Assembly: GCA_029959085.1 (NCBI GenBank)
Contig: JARWIR010000008.1
Coordinates: forward strand, 1,550,001 to 1,614,000
Direction of reading: 5' to 3'
DNA length: 64,000 nt
Source: Nemophila menziesii
Lineage: Eukaryota; Streptophyta; Magnoliopsida; Boraginales; Hydrophyllaceae
The notes beneath the pieces are model-generated. The model searched no databases. It saw only the letters and a list, made by a program, of their open reading frames with translations, and was not told where the DNA came from. Numbering within the stretch: the first letter of the stretch is position 1; each line of letters begins with the position of its first letter. Made by a program: the position numbers and the translations under genes. Positions 22,216 through 34,172 of the stretch are shown here, piece by piece.

Positions 22216-22728
22216 TTCTTTCCTTTTCAGTTTCGTAACATCCATTTTTCATTTTTCGTCTCAACACTTCTTAATATTCAATCAAATCAAACACAAACCA
22301 TAACAATTGTGAAGGGTTGATTATGCAATGAACAATTGTATTATGAATATATATAACGTAAGTAATCTATTTTTTAAAATAAATACATATATAGCATTAA
22401 GTAAATAATCAAATGGACGTATCCATATTTAGTTTGTCCTGTATCGTCTATATTATAGAATCATCTAACATATCATATCATGATATTTAATCAAAAAAAG
22501 ATTATAATTAAATTTTTTAACAAAAAATTGATTGATTGATTAAAAAATTGATCGATCACCATTAATGGACATATCCATATTTAGTTAATGTAGGTATAAC
22601 GAAATTGATCACCATTAATTGATTGATTAAAAAATTGATTGACCAATAGAAATAATTACGGAGTTAAAGGGGCTATAAAAAAAAAGTTAAGGGGGCAATA
22701 AAAAATAGATATGACAGGATTGTTTTCC
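22216..22728. other. Intergenic DNA upstream of the inhibitor gene
   Basis: AT-rich, with short repeated words (ATTGATTGATTAAAAAATTG, ATGGACATATCCATATTTAG). No gene was recognised. It holds the presumed promoter of the gene at 22781. Confidence 0.5.
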
Positions 22729-22736
22729 TATATATA
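22729..22736 (+). promoter_or_regulatory. TATA box of the inhibitor gene
   Basis: TATATATA lies 45 bp before the ATG at 22781, a normal plant core-promoter distance with a short leader. The transcription start is not visible. Confidence 0.6.
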
Positions 22737-22780
22737 GGTTTTAAATCTTGGTGATACGTACATACTAGAAAAAAATAAAA

Positions 22781-23320
22781 ATGGGTTTCTCTTTGAGCAA
22801 ATTATTTCTTCTGTTTTCTCTTTCACTAGCTTGTTTCTCTTGTTTCAGTGCAGAAGATCCTGGTTGCGGTACACATGATTTAATTGGTAAAATTTGTCTC
22901 AATACAGTTAATCCTTGTTTTTGCAACCACGCATTAAGATCTGATGAGCGTTCTGCTAATCAAGATATTCATGCTCTTGGTTGGATTGCTATTGACATTG
23001 CACGACACAATGCCACGGCAGCACAAAACTTAGCTGATACGTTAAGTAAAACAACAGCTGATCCAAATTTAAGGGGCAGATTGAACACTTGTAAAGAGAA
23101 TTATATTGCTGCCATTGCTAATCTTGATTCTTGCAGAATTGCTTTATATTATGAAGAACAAGAACACATGAAATTAAGGGCCTATGGAGCCTCTAACAAC
23201 GTGAGCACTTGTGACCAGAGTTTTGACAAAATAGTAAGTGAACCGATTCAGTTGAGTCAGTTCTCTAAGACTATACGTGATACTTGTAGTATTCTTTTAA
23301 TTATATCCAGTCTTATTTAG
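22781..23320 (+). CDS. Secreted pectin methylesterase/invertase inhibitor-like protein
   Basis: A single-exon frame of 179 codons. Residues 1-24 are a clear signal peptide. The mature part follows the PMEI/C-VIF fold pattern: an N-terminal Cys-rich hairpin (C29, C39, C46, C48, with ICLNTVNPCFC), a long helical stretch, a central CKENYIAAIANLDSC (C104, C118), and a C-terminal helix with STCDQSF (C144) and C169. Two N-glycosylation sequons are at N77 and N140. Such proteins act in the cell wall, binding pectin methylesterase or invertase; which one cannot be told from sequence. The length is normal for the family. The last ten residues are strongly hydrophobic, which is slightly unusual. It is probably functional: there is no stop or frameshift and a TATA box lies upstream. 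Confidence 0.88.
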   Translation: MGFSLSKLFLLFSLSLACFSCFSAEDPGCGTHDLIGKICLNTVNPCFCNHALRSDERSANQDIHALGWIAIDIARHNATAAQNLADTLSKTTADPNLRGRLNTCKENYIAAIANLDSCRIALYYEEQEHMKLRAYGASNNVSTCDQSFDKIVSEPIQLSQFSKTIRDTCSILLIISSLI

Positions 23321-23427
23321 AAAGTGTAGTAGAACTTAATTTGAGACTTGTACCGCCATAAGAATTTTTATGCTTTGAAGAGTAAGAATGATATAATTAC
23401 GAGATATATCATTCTTTTTTAAGCAAA

Positions 23428-24033
23428 GGATCCACTTTTAGTGACTTCACCATCTCATTCATTAATTAATTTTAATTCAATAATTTTTATCTCTAAAAAC
23501 TGAAATCATACCCCAAAATCGTTAATAAAATAATTTTAATTTAACGATTAAATTAATTTGATAATAACAGAAGAAGAGATCTGTGTAAGCTATCCTTTTT
23601 GCATAATCAGACACCATCAAAAATTATCACCATAGATTAAAACAAAAAGAAAATTAGTATTTGCTGATTCCAAAATCCAATCAGAAAAGCACTAATCTTA
23701 AAACTCAGATTTCCTTTTTAACAAATAAATTACTCAACATTTTAATGAGTTTTTTTTATTTTTAGTAAAACCAATTAACCTATTATTAATGGAGCAAATC
23801 ATTCGAAATCAAATAAGGGTAGAAAACAAATATAGAAATAAGGATAAAAAATAGATTAGAAATTCAAAATACTTTTTCTTTTAGTTTCACAATTTACATG
23901 TTTTGAAACCCGAACTCATCAAAAAATTAGAATAAGAAAAAACTTGTTTGGAAATGATAAAGGTTGAATAGAGATGGTGAATCGTAAAAAAGAGAAAAGA
24001 AAACTAGAGATGGTGAAGTCACTAAAGTGGATC
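23428..24033. repeat. Inverted repeat with ~27-bp arms
   Basis: The left arm (23428-23455) reads GATCCACTTTTAGTGACTTC then ACCATCTC. The right arm (24007-24033) is its complement with one base missing. The ~550-bp interior is AT-rich without a gene. It could be a TIR element, but no target duplication was found. Confidence 0.6.
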
Positions 24034-26215
24034 AGGAAAAGTGAGAATATTGAATAAAGGAAAACGATCAAATAGAGTTGAAAAGAAAAGGAAGCTATAT
24101 GAACGATTATGATTTGTTGTTATATAATATATGGTCAGGATTAAAAGTTAGGATGGTTAAGAGAGAACAAGGGTTAGGAGAGGATCCTAGTCCATATCTA
24201 GCGACCACCACATCTGAAATAAAAAAAATTAAATTAATTAACAATAAAAATTTCGGTAAAATAAAAATTTGATAAAAGAATTACAGAGTGAAATAAATTT
24301 AATTACAAATTATCGAATAAAAATTTTAATTACAAAAAAGAATAAAATTTAAATTAAATAGAATAAAAGTATAGATAAAATAATAAAGATAGAGAGAGGG
24401 AATTATATCAAAAGTTTGGGTCACGTACGTCAGGATCCTTATCTATGAGTCTCGAAGGAGTTGAATATAATTATCCCGTGTGTGTATTACTCGGCTGCAA
24501 CTGTGTTCGGGTGGGATGCTATCCAATAAAGTTGATTCCGCACTAGCATAAACGGGTTGATATGTCCAACCAATTGCAAATAATATTTGGGGATAGATTC
24601 TCAATTAATTAGGATGGCTGCAGTAGTGTCAAACGAATCCTGGTTCTGATCTTCCATTGGGGCTGCAGTGCAAGTATAAATATTCAGAACCTCGACCATC
24701 TAAGAGAAGGTATCAATTAACTATTTCAGAGTATCCGGGACTTGATTCTTCGACATGATATCTGGACCCTAACTCTTCATCTACCTCTAACTCTGTACTG
24801 GTCCAAATCCCAGCTTCCAACCCTTTCATGCATAATCCATATGCTCATGTTCCACATGGAGCATCTATTTCAGATATGGTTTTCTCGTTCCAACAACTAT
24901 GACGGTGTCCGTGTGGCTGAGGATCACGAGACATCATCTAAATACTCGGACGCCTAATTGATTTTTGCCCTCAAGTCAACCTGTAACTAGAAAAAAATAG
25001 TTAAAAAAATAATTACTCAATACTACACAAAATTCTAACTTACATCTCATTTACGGACGTGCTCATCCCTCAAATCTTCTCACTTCTTTTTTCCGATTTC
25101 GGTGAACGTGTAAGAGCGTTAGTATCGATCCATATCTTCGGCTGAAACACGGGGGTTTCCTCCTTGGGGTCATGAAAAACAAAAAAGCATGATTTTATAA
25201 TACGATGTTTTTTTTCGCAAAGTAAACAATGAAAGAATACGATAAACATTACCTTCACCGGACGCTGGTGGGTTTGCGAAAGGGTGACCGAGTCATGACC
25301 ACTACCTCGGTCCTACTTTTCTCTATTTTTCTTCCCCACAACCGATCTTTTCAGTTTAAATTAATTTTATTTAAATAGCCAAAAAAATCAATAATATGTT
25401 ACCTTAAACTCTTCACCATCCCACATCTGCCTCATTAACTCAAACTCGTGTGGACTCATATCCTTGGAAGGTTAATTGGTTTTAAATAATTTCTTGTGTA
25501 TGACCCTTTTCTGATCACTGTGTCGATTACAACTTCTTATGTGGATGCACAACTATATATTTGTCTAGTCTGGACTACCTCTCCTTTCCTCCATGGGTAA
25601 ATATTGCTAAAAAAACAATGGAAACTAACCAAAATATATAATTTAACAAAAATAAAGACAAAATAGAACTTACTTCGAGGTGTGCCCATATCAAATTCTG
25701 TTCTCTCAGGGGTAGGCGACCCACTCAAGATAGTGTTTTAAAATATGATCCTAAATGGTGTTTCCAATAAATTGTGCCACGTGATGATGTATCCCTAAAG
25801 GGGTTCCACGTGCCACCCTATCATCAAAAATCAACTAGTACAACACCACCATGTCTCTCCAAAGCCATCTCCGTCAATAAAAAATGTTCTATTTCCCAGT
25901 TCAATAGATAAATAAACCAATTAAATAAAAAATATTTATACTAGGTAAATAAATAAATAACCAATTACAGATTACCTTTACTATTAGATCTTGAAATTGG
26001 ATCGATGGGACCTCTCAATGGGTCATTACCCTCTCCATCACCTTTATGACTCCTAACCATGACGCCAGCCATAATAATTTGTTGTTTAATCATAATACTA
26101 GGGTTTAATTGTAATTTTAAATATTTTAAGAACTTATATATTATTTAAATAAATTATGGGGAGTATTTTTGAGATTTATTATCTTTAAGGGAAATAATTG
26201 TAATTTTAATTAATA
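24034..26215. other. Unassigned low-copy DNA with exon-like fragments
   Basis: 24440-24960 and 25050-25300 are less AT-rich than their surroundings and contain short open stretches on the minus strand (for example VYASAESTLLDSIPPEHSCSRVIH near 24470-24560). They may be remnants of a transposon or host gene; I do not recognise a family. Confidence 0.4.
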
Positions 26216-27260
26216 AATTTTAAATATTACAATTCAGTCCCTATGAAACTTAATTATTTAATTTTAGCCCTAAAAAATTATTTATTATATTTTAAACCCC
26301 TAAATTAATTTTTATTACATTACTCCATAATATTTCTTAACTGTACACTTTTGTCCATATAAATATTGTTAATTACATTTTATCTTCTATATTAATTATA
26401 TCTTGCATATTAGGCCCTTTATTTGTATTAAGGGCCTTTTATTTTGAAAAATGTTCATTAAGGTCCCTATATTCTAGAAACATGCACTAAGGTCCTTAAT
26501 TTACTAAAATTTGTATTATAATCCAATTTTTTTGTTAAATTACCATTAAAGGCCTTTTATTACACAAAAAGTATCACTCTATACTTTAAAACTCACATTT
26601 CAGTCCCTAAACTAAAATAAAATAACACTTTAGACCTTGTATTTAAAAAAATACACTCTAGTCTCTATATTATACGAAATAATATAGGTGCATATATTGA
26701 ACAAAAATAGCAAACCAGCCCAAGTATTCAACAAAAATACTACTTTAGTCCCTATGTTAAGCATAAATAGCCCTATATTCCCTAAATTATTCAAAAATTA
26801 CAGATCAGATCCCTATAATAGGCAAAACTAGCAGTATATTAACAAAAAAACTCCAATCCCTATATATACACAAAAAGAGCACTTTGATCCCTATATTCTT
26901 CAAAACTAGCACTTAAGTCCCTATATTACACAAAATAATCAATTTAGGCCCATATATTACACAAAAATAACGAAAATAGTCCCTACTACACAAAAAAAAC
27001 AATCTTGCCCCTTAATTAGTTAAAAATACCATTTAATTCCCTATATTGCTCAAAATTTTCTCTACATGTCCCTATATTGCCCAATCTTTTTAAAAATAGT
27101 CCCTAAATTACACAAAAATTGCACTCTTGCCCCTAAATTGCTCAAAACTAACACTTAAGTACCTATATTGTCAAAATTATCACTTTATGTCCCTATAATA
27201 TGCAAAATACCTAATAAAATCATTCAAAGTCCCTGAATTTGCATGAAACCCCTTAATGTT
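26216..27260. repeat. Degenerate ~32-bp tandem repeat (TAGTCCCTATATT...)
   Basis: About 30 imperfect copies of a unit close to AGTCCCTATATTACACAAAA plus about 12 more bases (ATAGCACTTTA-like). The spacing between CCCTATATT cores is mostly 29-36 bp. The block is almost one strand phase throughout and contains no gene. Confidence 0.82.
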
Positions 27261-27352
27261 TTGAATATCTAATAAAGGTGACTTGATATTTAAAAAAATC
27301 TCTAATAACTTTAATGTAGTTTCTAATTTAGATCCATAAACATTTGAAAATC

Positions 27353-27377
27353 ATATATATATATATATATATATATA
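27353..27377. repeat. (AT)n microsatellite
   Basis: About 12 AT units, between the 32-bp repeat block and LTR D. Confidence 0.95.
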
Positions 27378-27496
27378 AAAATTACACAAAAACCCACAAA
27401 AATACAATAGAGGTATGATAGGTGAACGATTGGAGCATGAGGTGACATTGGGTGAACGATTCGGGGTCTGTAAAGTATTGATAACCTAAAGGTGAT

Positions 27497-29108
27497 TGGT
27501 GTCGTCTAGGGCGTGATAAAATAATAGATAAAATAAACGCAAATAAACACCCTAGGCTAGCACGGTTCTGCAAGTATACAGGACGTATGCAAGTTTTAAT
27601 GATAAATAAGATTCGTTCCTCAGAGACTATGAAAGTTAGAGAGAACTTATGCAAATTATCAAGTGCAAATATAAAAGCTAGATTAATAATATGCAAGAAA
27701 AGAAAAGACTAAAGAGCTTTTTGTTTGGTTTTTGAATAAAAAAAATTAAACTAATAAATTAAAGACAGGAAATTAAATAAATAGAAGAAGATAGTATGAG
27801 AGTTTAGCTCGAGAAACTAGCAAGTAATCCCCACATCCTTGTTTATTCTAAACATGTAAGGGTGAATTATGTAGAATTGCAGTAATCAGGATTCTAAATT
27901 CCTCCCTATCCCCGGAGATCGAACTAGGGTGACGACCTTTCAACCACGAGGAGACCCAAAATTGGATTATCTAGCGCCACCAGGGTCCTAAGTGTAGTCT
28001 TACCTACTAATGGTGATTGGTGATTAAATTAAACCTTAGTGAATATCTAGTTAGGCTGGTATTGTCAGAACCAATTCCGTATACTAAACGTTTATGTGGT
28101 GTTTCAATAGTTAAACACCCCTTCCGGGCGACCATCTAACTACTATTAAGGTAATCCTATACGTTGTACACCGCAAGGAAAACAGACAATAATCAAATCC
28201 CATAAATTAGAGAATAAAACATGAATTCAATTTCAATACGATAATATCCAAAATTAGATAGCCGTTTAAACAAGGACTAGGGTTCATACATATATGCTAA
28301 ATCTCAAGATAAAAATAATTTGGTTCATACATATATGCTAAATCTCAAGCTAAAAATAATTTAGTTCATACTAGGAGAAGAAAAGAAACAATTACAAATT
28401 TGAAGGCTTGTGACGACATGATATGGTGTTAAGCTCCTCCAAACTTCTCTGCTCTTGTTGTAAGCTTCCTCTTGGCTTAAGTTTCGCCAAGGATGCGTTT
28501 CTTCTAATTAGAGGGTATATTTATAGGGTATTGGAAACCCTAAAACTTTTTCTTGGAGTGGAAGACAAGTATTGGACTTCTAGCCCAACTCAGATTCATA
28601 GCCCTAAAATATTCGAAAGGTAATAAACTGATGCTGTTTTGTTTTGTACGTAACTTATTTGTTTCGACTCCGATTGATGCGTTCTTTATATCGAAACTGA
28701 TTAACTCGGAAAGCTCTATAACTTTGATTCAGACCATTCTTCCAAATTCCTAGCCGTTTTTGAGTTATGATCAATTTTGTGGACATGACTGCTGAAATTC
28801 AAATTTATTTGGCAACTTTATCTTTCCATTCTTATCTTTTCTTTCCTTTATCTCCAATTTCCATGCATATCCTCTTTCCTTTATCTCTTATATTTGATTT
28901 GACATCTAATTAATTTCCATATATCTTTAAAGCTTCACACTAAATAAAAAAATTAAACACAATATGCTCTAAATATAGTAAATAATCAAATCAAGACAAG
29001 AATTAGGAAAGTGTAATAAACCATGTAAAAATTGACCTATATCCTAATAAATACACCTAAAATGATGTCTCCAAGATAGATTAGTTCATCACAATTAGGG
29101 AGACATCA
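27497..29108 (-). mobile_element. 3' LTR of element D (1612 bp), minus strand
   Basis: The minus-strand start is TGATGTCTCCCTAATT at 29108 and the end is ...CCCTAGACGACACCA at 27497. The inverted arm GGAGACATCA is present inside the start. A polypurine tract lies immediately right (29109-29125), so this is the 3' LTR of an element that extends rightwards. Three or four blocks align with the C LTRs (the CTTGCATAC and ACACCCTAGG regions, and the 5' ~250 bp). Confidence 0.88.
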
Positions 29109-29345
29109 AGCCCCCCAACTCAAAGTTGTATTGTCCCGATACAATAAAGATAAAGAACAGTAGGGTAGCCAAATAAATAACAGAGAAGAAGAAGTAGGTG
29201 GAGAAGAAGAATAGAACACAACGAATGATCCTACGGAAAAATATCTAAAAAGTATCATGTATTAATGCTAAAGAAATAATGCACACGTATGCTTAATATA
29301 CACATAATCAACAATCCATAAATTCAAGTCTAGATTAACTTCGCA

Positions 29346-29546
29346 ATGCCAGAAGAAGAGGTTTTCAACTCAGTTCAAGTTAATGGCTATAGGTTGTTCA
29401 TAGGTCCTAATATAGCATCCAATGGTCCATTTACCAATAACCTAATAGCTACATTGTTTCACCACCAAGTAGCTAAAAATCCTAAGGTCTTTACGGTTAT
29501 AACGGGGCTTAGGGACGGTGTGGTATATTTGGATAATGAAAAGTGA
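29346..29546 (+). CDS. Antisense ORF in the 3' region of element D
   Basis: A 66-codon frame on the strand opposite to element D begins MPEEEVFNSVQVNGYRLFIG and ends GLRDGVVYLDNEK. Homologous antisense frames are found in C (46493 leftwards: MPEGENDNLVHVNGYRLFIG) and, degraded, in K (about 39450-39640). In C the frame is open further upstream (NNPQIQVQINFA), whereas D has TAA and TAG where C has CAA and CAG. Antisense ORFs between pol and the 3' LTR are known in Tat-lineage Ty3/gypsy elements; the function is unknown. Confidence 0.55.
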   Translation: MPEEEVFNSVQVNGYRLFIGPNIASNGPFTNNLIATLFHHQVAKNPKVFTVITGLRDGVVYLDNEK

Positions 29547-30510
29547 GCTTTTGGCTCTCTCCTCACATTCCATCAACGAATCGCCCTAGAGCTTGAGTTT
29601 TCACTCGAAGATGTTCTCTCTCAACCCAATTTTTTATGCTTTGATGTGCATCCCCAAATAACCCAAGTAAAAACCTTTTTCATGATGATCTAATAAATTC
29701 CATTTTGCCGGTCCAAATATTTTTCATATCCATTTTTTTTCATTTGTATAGCCATGACTCTCTTTTTGATGTTGAGATATCATGCTATTTTTTCTCATAT
29801 TTTTTTCTTTTCAATTCATGCTTTTCAGCAATTTCATTTACTATTACCCCAGAAAAGGGTTACAATCATAACTTTTTAATCATCAATAATATCACAATTA
29901 CAATTTCCCAAACCCAATGTTCCCTAATGATGAAACCCACCACCCAAAATCAAGCTCTAAAAACAACTTGTCTCAGATTTTGCAATTCGAGTGCGGGTCA
30001 TATGGGTAAGTCCTAAAAACTAAGGGGTATGGCTTATAATTTGATTAATTAAAAGGATTTAGAAAGGATCAGAGGAGTTAAGACGGATAAATAATAATAA
30101 TAATAATCAAATAAAAGGGTGAGAAAGCTAAAAAGGCTTCAATTGGCTTCAATATGAAAGAACTGCCTTATTCACTTTTCTAACTACCAGATTTTATTAA
30201 TTTTTCACTACTAATTCATAGACAAGCGGGTTTTCAACTACTTTCAAACCTCACGTTCTACACACCAAATAACTCTCCCTAAGTTTCAACATAACTTCTT
30301 AGCATTTCTCATTAACTTTTCTGTCTTTTATTTCCTGTTTTCATACATGCATACTAAACATATTTGGGACACCGTTCAAAAACATACTACTTACTATCAT
30401 TAAATTAAATAAATCATGCTCAAATAGGTACATTCAATATATTCTATGCCAATTCAAACCTAAATTTTTTAAATTTTATGCAGAAACAAAAAGGAAGATG
30501 ATGACAACGA

Positions 30511-30553
30511 ATCCCCACCCCCAACTCAAAAGTGAGTCGTGTCCCCACGACTC
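30511..30553 (-). repeat. Conserved hairpin plus polypurine-like tract (element D)
   Basis: On the minus strand, GAGTCGTGGGGACACGACTC (30534-30553) is followed by TTTTGAGTTGGGGGTGGGGA (30511-30530). It is identical in stem to that of G. Confidence 0.82.
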
Positions 30554-31560
30554 AAAAAATACTCAATAAAGAAATAAAATTTAAACTAAACACACATATT
30601 GCACATAAATAAATGGTAGGGAAGAAAGAAAACATACTCTTTGAGGCTATTGCCTCGTATGATTAATACCCGGAATAGGGTGCAGTGATTTTCTTGTATG
30701 TAAACTTCTAATTTCACCAATTTCGCATTCTCTTACCTTCTTTTTTGATTTATCCCAATCAATCATACCACCCTAGAACCCCCTTAATCATCTTCTCCAA
30801 TTTTGTTCTCGAATATTTTCTCATGTGTAGGTGTTTGTCCAGGAATCTTTCTTTTAACGATAACTAATAGCGTCCTATAAACTTCGCTTCATCTTGGGTA
30901 TAAGGATTTTGATATGAAGAGGTTATGGTGTTTCCTCCTTGAAAGATATAACTATTTTGCTCTTTGGTTTCACCATTGCATGCTCCTCTCTAAATACTTG
31001 ACCCATTTTACCTTTTAGTTGTTCCCAAACTAGTACCAATCTCACTTGAAATCTTCTTGATCTTACCCAATACCTTTCTTTGATTCTTCATATCCCTTAA
31101 TAATATCTTCGTTCTTTTCGTCTCTTTTGACCCCCAACTCAAAGGTCTAAACACTCTTGAACTACCTTTCAATTATAGGTAATTAAGGTGTTATTTGGGC
31201 TAGGAAAGGTGTAAAGATGATGATTCTCTATTTGGGTGTGATGAACTTTTTCTAGGATGATATGGGTTTCATGAATTTCGGAATAAGATTTGAAATTTTT
31301 GGTTTTGTTTCTTGGATTCTAGGTATTTTGAACTGAACTGGGTATTTGACTCTTGTTTATTGGAAGGTAAGGAAGGATTTGGATATGATTCTATGGTTAT
31401 TTGGTGATGTTTTGGTGTGAGGTAGAGGTTTGATGAAGCTTGTATAATGTTTTAATGGAGTATGGGTGCCTTGGGGAAGAAAGAGAGACTTAAGGATAAA
31501 AAAATTCGTAATTGGTACTAACCTTCTCCTCTTCAAACCCTTTTAATAAATTTTCTGGCG

Positions 31561-31960
31561 GTGGGCTGCGTTGCAACAGAGCAGTGGTGCAGTGTACCGG
31601 ACTCAAGGGTTTCCCAAACCGTGTGTGCAAAATATCGATACGGTTTGTATAGGGACCTCTCGGCAATAAACCGTATTTCAGAACTGTCGCCACGGTTTTC
31701 TTCCATGTGGTGCACAGGACGATCCATGTGGTGTACAACAGGGAAATTCTGGATGACACTGAAAAATTCGTTTTTTATTTTACCTCCAGATCAGGTTTTC
31801 TCTACTCCATTGGATATATCTCATAAAAATATACGATTTAGACTCATAAAAAGTGAATTCCGATACCCGAGCGCAAAGTTATGCCAGTTCAAAGTTTTTG
31901 CAAAATTTCTCGCGCTGATAGGTGCGGTGCATTGCAAATACCTGCGGTGTACCGCAAAAA
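31561..31960 (-). repeat. GCGGTACACCGC-type palindromes in element D
   Basis: Degenerate pairs lie near 31583-31600, 31697-31740 and 31923-31957 (GCGGTGTACCGC is the best copy). They are at the same place as the CCGGTATACCGG pairs of G and C. Confidence 0.65.
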
Positions 31961-32074
31961 AGCTCTGTCCAGCCATTTTTAACTCAACTTTTTCCACTTT
32001 TTCATCCCAAACTCGAACCCTTGCATACCTACACACCAAAAACACTTATACCTTTCTTATTACTGCGATATGCA

Positions 32075-32451
32075 CTAAATACACATAAACTCGCTAAAAC
32101 GAACAAAAACATAAAAGACTGTGGGATGTCTCCAAAGAGCATTTTTGTTTAAAGTCATTAAGTTTGACGTGTTACCTCGGTGATTATTAATATTTGGCAT
32201 GCGAAATTTGAATCCCTTGCCTTTCACTCCAACGAACTTCTCATATCTATTCTTTGTAGCCATTAATGGTTCCATCCAAGAGTTCTTGAGTGTATGTGCG
32301 TCTGGTGGTAACTTGATTGTATATATAGCATTACACTCCTCTGATAATCCATTCATCTCTTCAGTTTCTAAACTTTGTTTGTTAGAAAGAATGTCCTTCA
32401 TGAATTTAAGATATTTTGACATTCTCTTGAGAGCTTTTACAAACGGGATGT
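32075..32451 (-). pseudogene. Gag-linker tail fused to post-pol sequence (element D)
   Basis: The minus strand reads MSKYLKFMKDILSNKQSLETEEMNGLSEECN, matching the gag-protease linker of A and B. It then passes directly to KNSWMEPLMATKNRYEKFVGVKGKGFKFR and the post-pol non-coding region. Element C has the same junction, so both derive from one deleted ancestor. Confidence 0.75.
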
Positions 32452-33007
32452 TGATGTCTCCCTAATTTTTCTAAATATAAGTCCTTAGGAAACATCATTT
32501 TAGGTAGAAAATGGTTATTTTATATTGACTTTTGTGCTTAATTCATAATATTCCTATTTCTTGTCTTGATTTGATAAATTATTATTTTTAGAGCATATTT
32601 GGTTTAATTTGTGTGTTAATGTGAAGCTTTAAAGATAATATGGAAATAAATTAGATGCAAAATCAATTCTAAGGAGATAAGAAAAGAAGATCTTGAAGAA
32701 ATCAAGAGATAGAAGGAAAAAGAGTTCAATTAAGAAAAGAAAAACTGTCAAATAAATCTGAATTTCTGCAGCTACGTCTAAAGAAGTGATGATAACTCCA
32801 AATCCAAGATGAATATAGAAGATCCCTTTTAGAGATAGATAGATCTTTCTGTGAGAATTCTTTTGATATCTTATGGGCCAAAAACGGCCCAGCAACGAAG
32901 GAGATATGGTCAAAATAAGTCAGAAGTAATTATCCTTATCTACTTACGAATTTGAGTTGGGCTTGGACTCTTTTACTTGACCCCTACTCCAAGATTTCGA
33001 CCTAGCA

Positions 33008-33063
<56 letters not shown>

Positions 33064-34042
33064 CTAAGCCTTTAAAAATCATCCCTTGGCTGCATAAGCT
33101 TAATATACATACATAATTCATTATAGAAGCAATCAGGAGGATCTAGAGGAGGAAGAAGCAAGAGCTAGAGCTTAACTATATCAATTTAACACTTCTCCAT
33201 CTCTATTCTTTGGGTAAATTAATATTAGATCTATTTTGTCTATGAGGTATTTCTGCACTAATTATTCAAGAGTTTTGTTATGCATAATTTCTCTTTAGCA
33301 TTGTAATTATATGAATCATTGATTATTGTTTTTCTGCTTTAATTTGAATCTAGAATTTTAGTATTTAATTGAATTGGTTCTTAATTTCCATTGACTATAT
33401 TCTTGTGCTTGTTAACTATCATTGACGTCGCGAATCAAGGGTAGGTTTTAGTAATTAGGCTATTTACTTAAGTGGCAAAGTGATCACCTTGACGGGGGGT
33501 TTAATTACAGAACTAGGATATAGACTTGTGGTGTTCGTTATTGACCGACAGGCTTGACTAACCACGTAGCCAGTTGGGTATAGATCTTGATCATCTAAAC
33601 GTAGCTTATAATCGCCCTGGTGGGGTTTGTAGTACTATATAATAGCTCCTAAGTCCACCCTGACGGGTGTTAGGAGATTATAGAGTCCTGACTATTGTGA
33701 AATTTCCCATTCACTCTTATTCTTAGGAATCATAAATTCAATAGGATAGATTCATACTTGCATCTCATTATCTTGTTTGCATAATTATTTATTGTTTATT
33801 ATTTATTTTATTTATTTAATTAAAAAACAAACTCCTTTGCTTCTTATCCTTGTAATTAAGACAATTAAAACTATCTATTCTAATATTGAACACGAATTTA
33901 GAATAACTACTTAAATCCCAGTGGAGACGATTTTCCCGTATTTACTAGTCTATTACTTGGAACGACCCGTACACTTGCGGTTTGTGGATCCTTTACTCTA
34001 TTACTTTTATTGCTTTATTTTATAACACACCAAGAACCACCA
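32452..34042 (+). mobile_element. 5' LTR of element E (1591 bp)
   Basis: It starts TGATGTCTCCCTAATTT and ends GAACCACCA; the internal arm reads GGAAACATCA. It contains an (AT)n run at 33010-33060 in the U3/R area and the ACGACCCGTACACTTGCGG motif near the end, shared with F and J. Confidence 0.85.
33010..33060. repeat. (AT)n microsatellite within LTR E
   Basis: About 25 AT units where other LTRs of the family have their TATA box. It may act as, or replace, the TATA region. Confidence 0.95.
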
Positions 34043-34048
34043 AGTTTT

Positions 34049-34066
34049 TGGCGCCGCTGCCGGGGA
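34049..34066 (+). other. Primer binding site of element E
   Basis: TGGCGCCGCTGCCGGGGA, six bases after the LTR. One mismatch to the complement of the tRNA-Asp 3' end. Confidence 0.85.
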
Positions 34067-34172
34067 CTTATTGCGGTTATTTTATTTTGTGTTTAAGTTA
34101 GGTTAGTAGTTTTAGTTGTTTTCAGTTTTACGTTTGTTTTGTTTTGGCCTCTTTTCAGGTTTTTCTTTAGGT

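Larger units (their letters stand above)
29109..32451 (-). mobile_element. Internal region of non-autonomous element D, minus strand
   Basis: From the 3' LTR inwards: polypurine tract and hairpin (29109-29144), antisense ORF (29346-29546), hairpin plus second tract (30511-30553), relic of the extra ORF (30650-31140), third tract (31129-31144), paired palindromes (31561-31960), and a gag tail joined to the post-pol end (32075-32450). It is cut at 32452 by the LTR of element E. Pol is absent. Confidence 0.82.

Noticed and set aside
24400..25300. Possible plant-mobile-domain or other transposase remnant
   Set aside because: Short minus-strand stretches looked protein-like, but no motif could be matched with confidence.
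26216..27260. CRISPR-like array
   Set aside because: Units are degenerate with no constant repeat/variable spacer pattern, and the DNA is plant nuclear.
31561..32088. 175-codon plus-strand frame
   Set aside because: It overlaps the palindrome region and leader of minus-strand element D; its codons are explained by that non-coding repeat.
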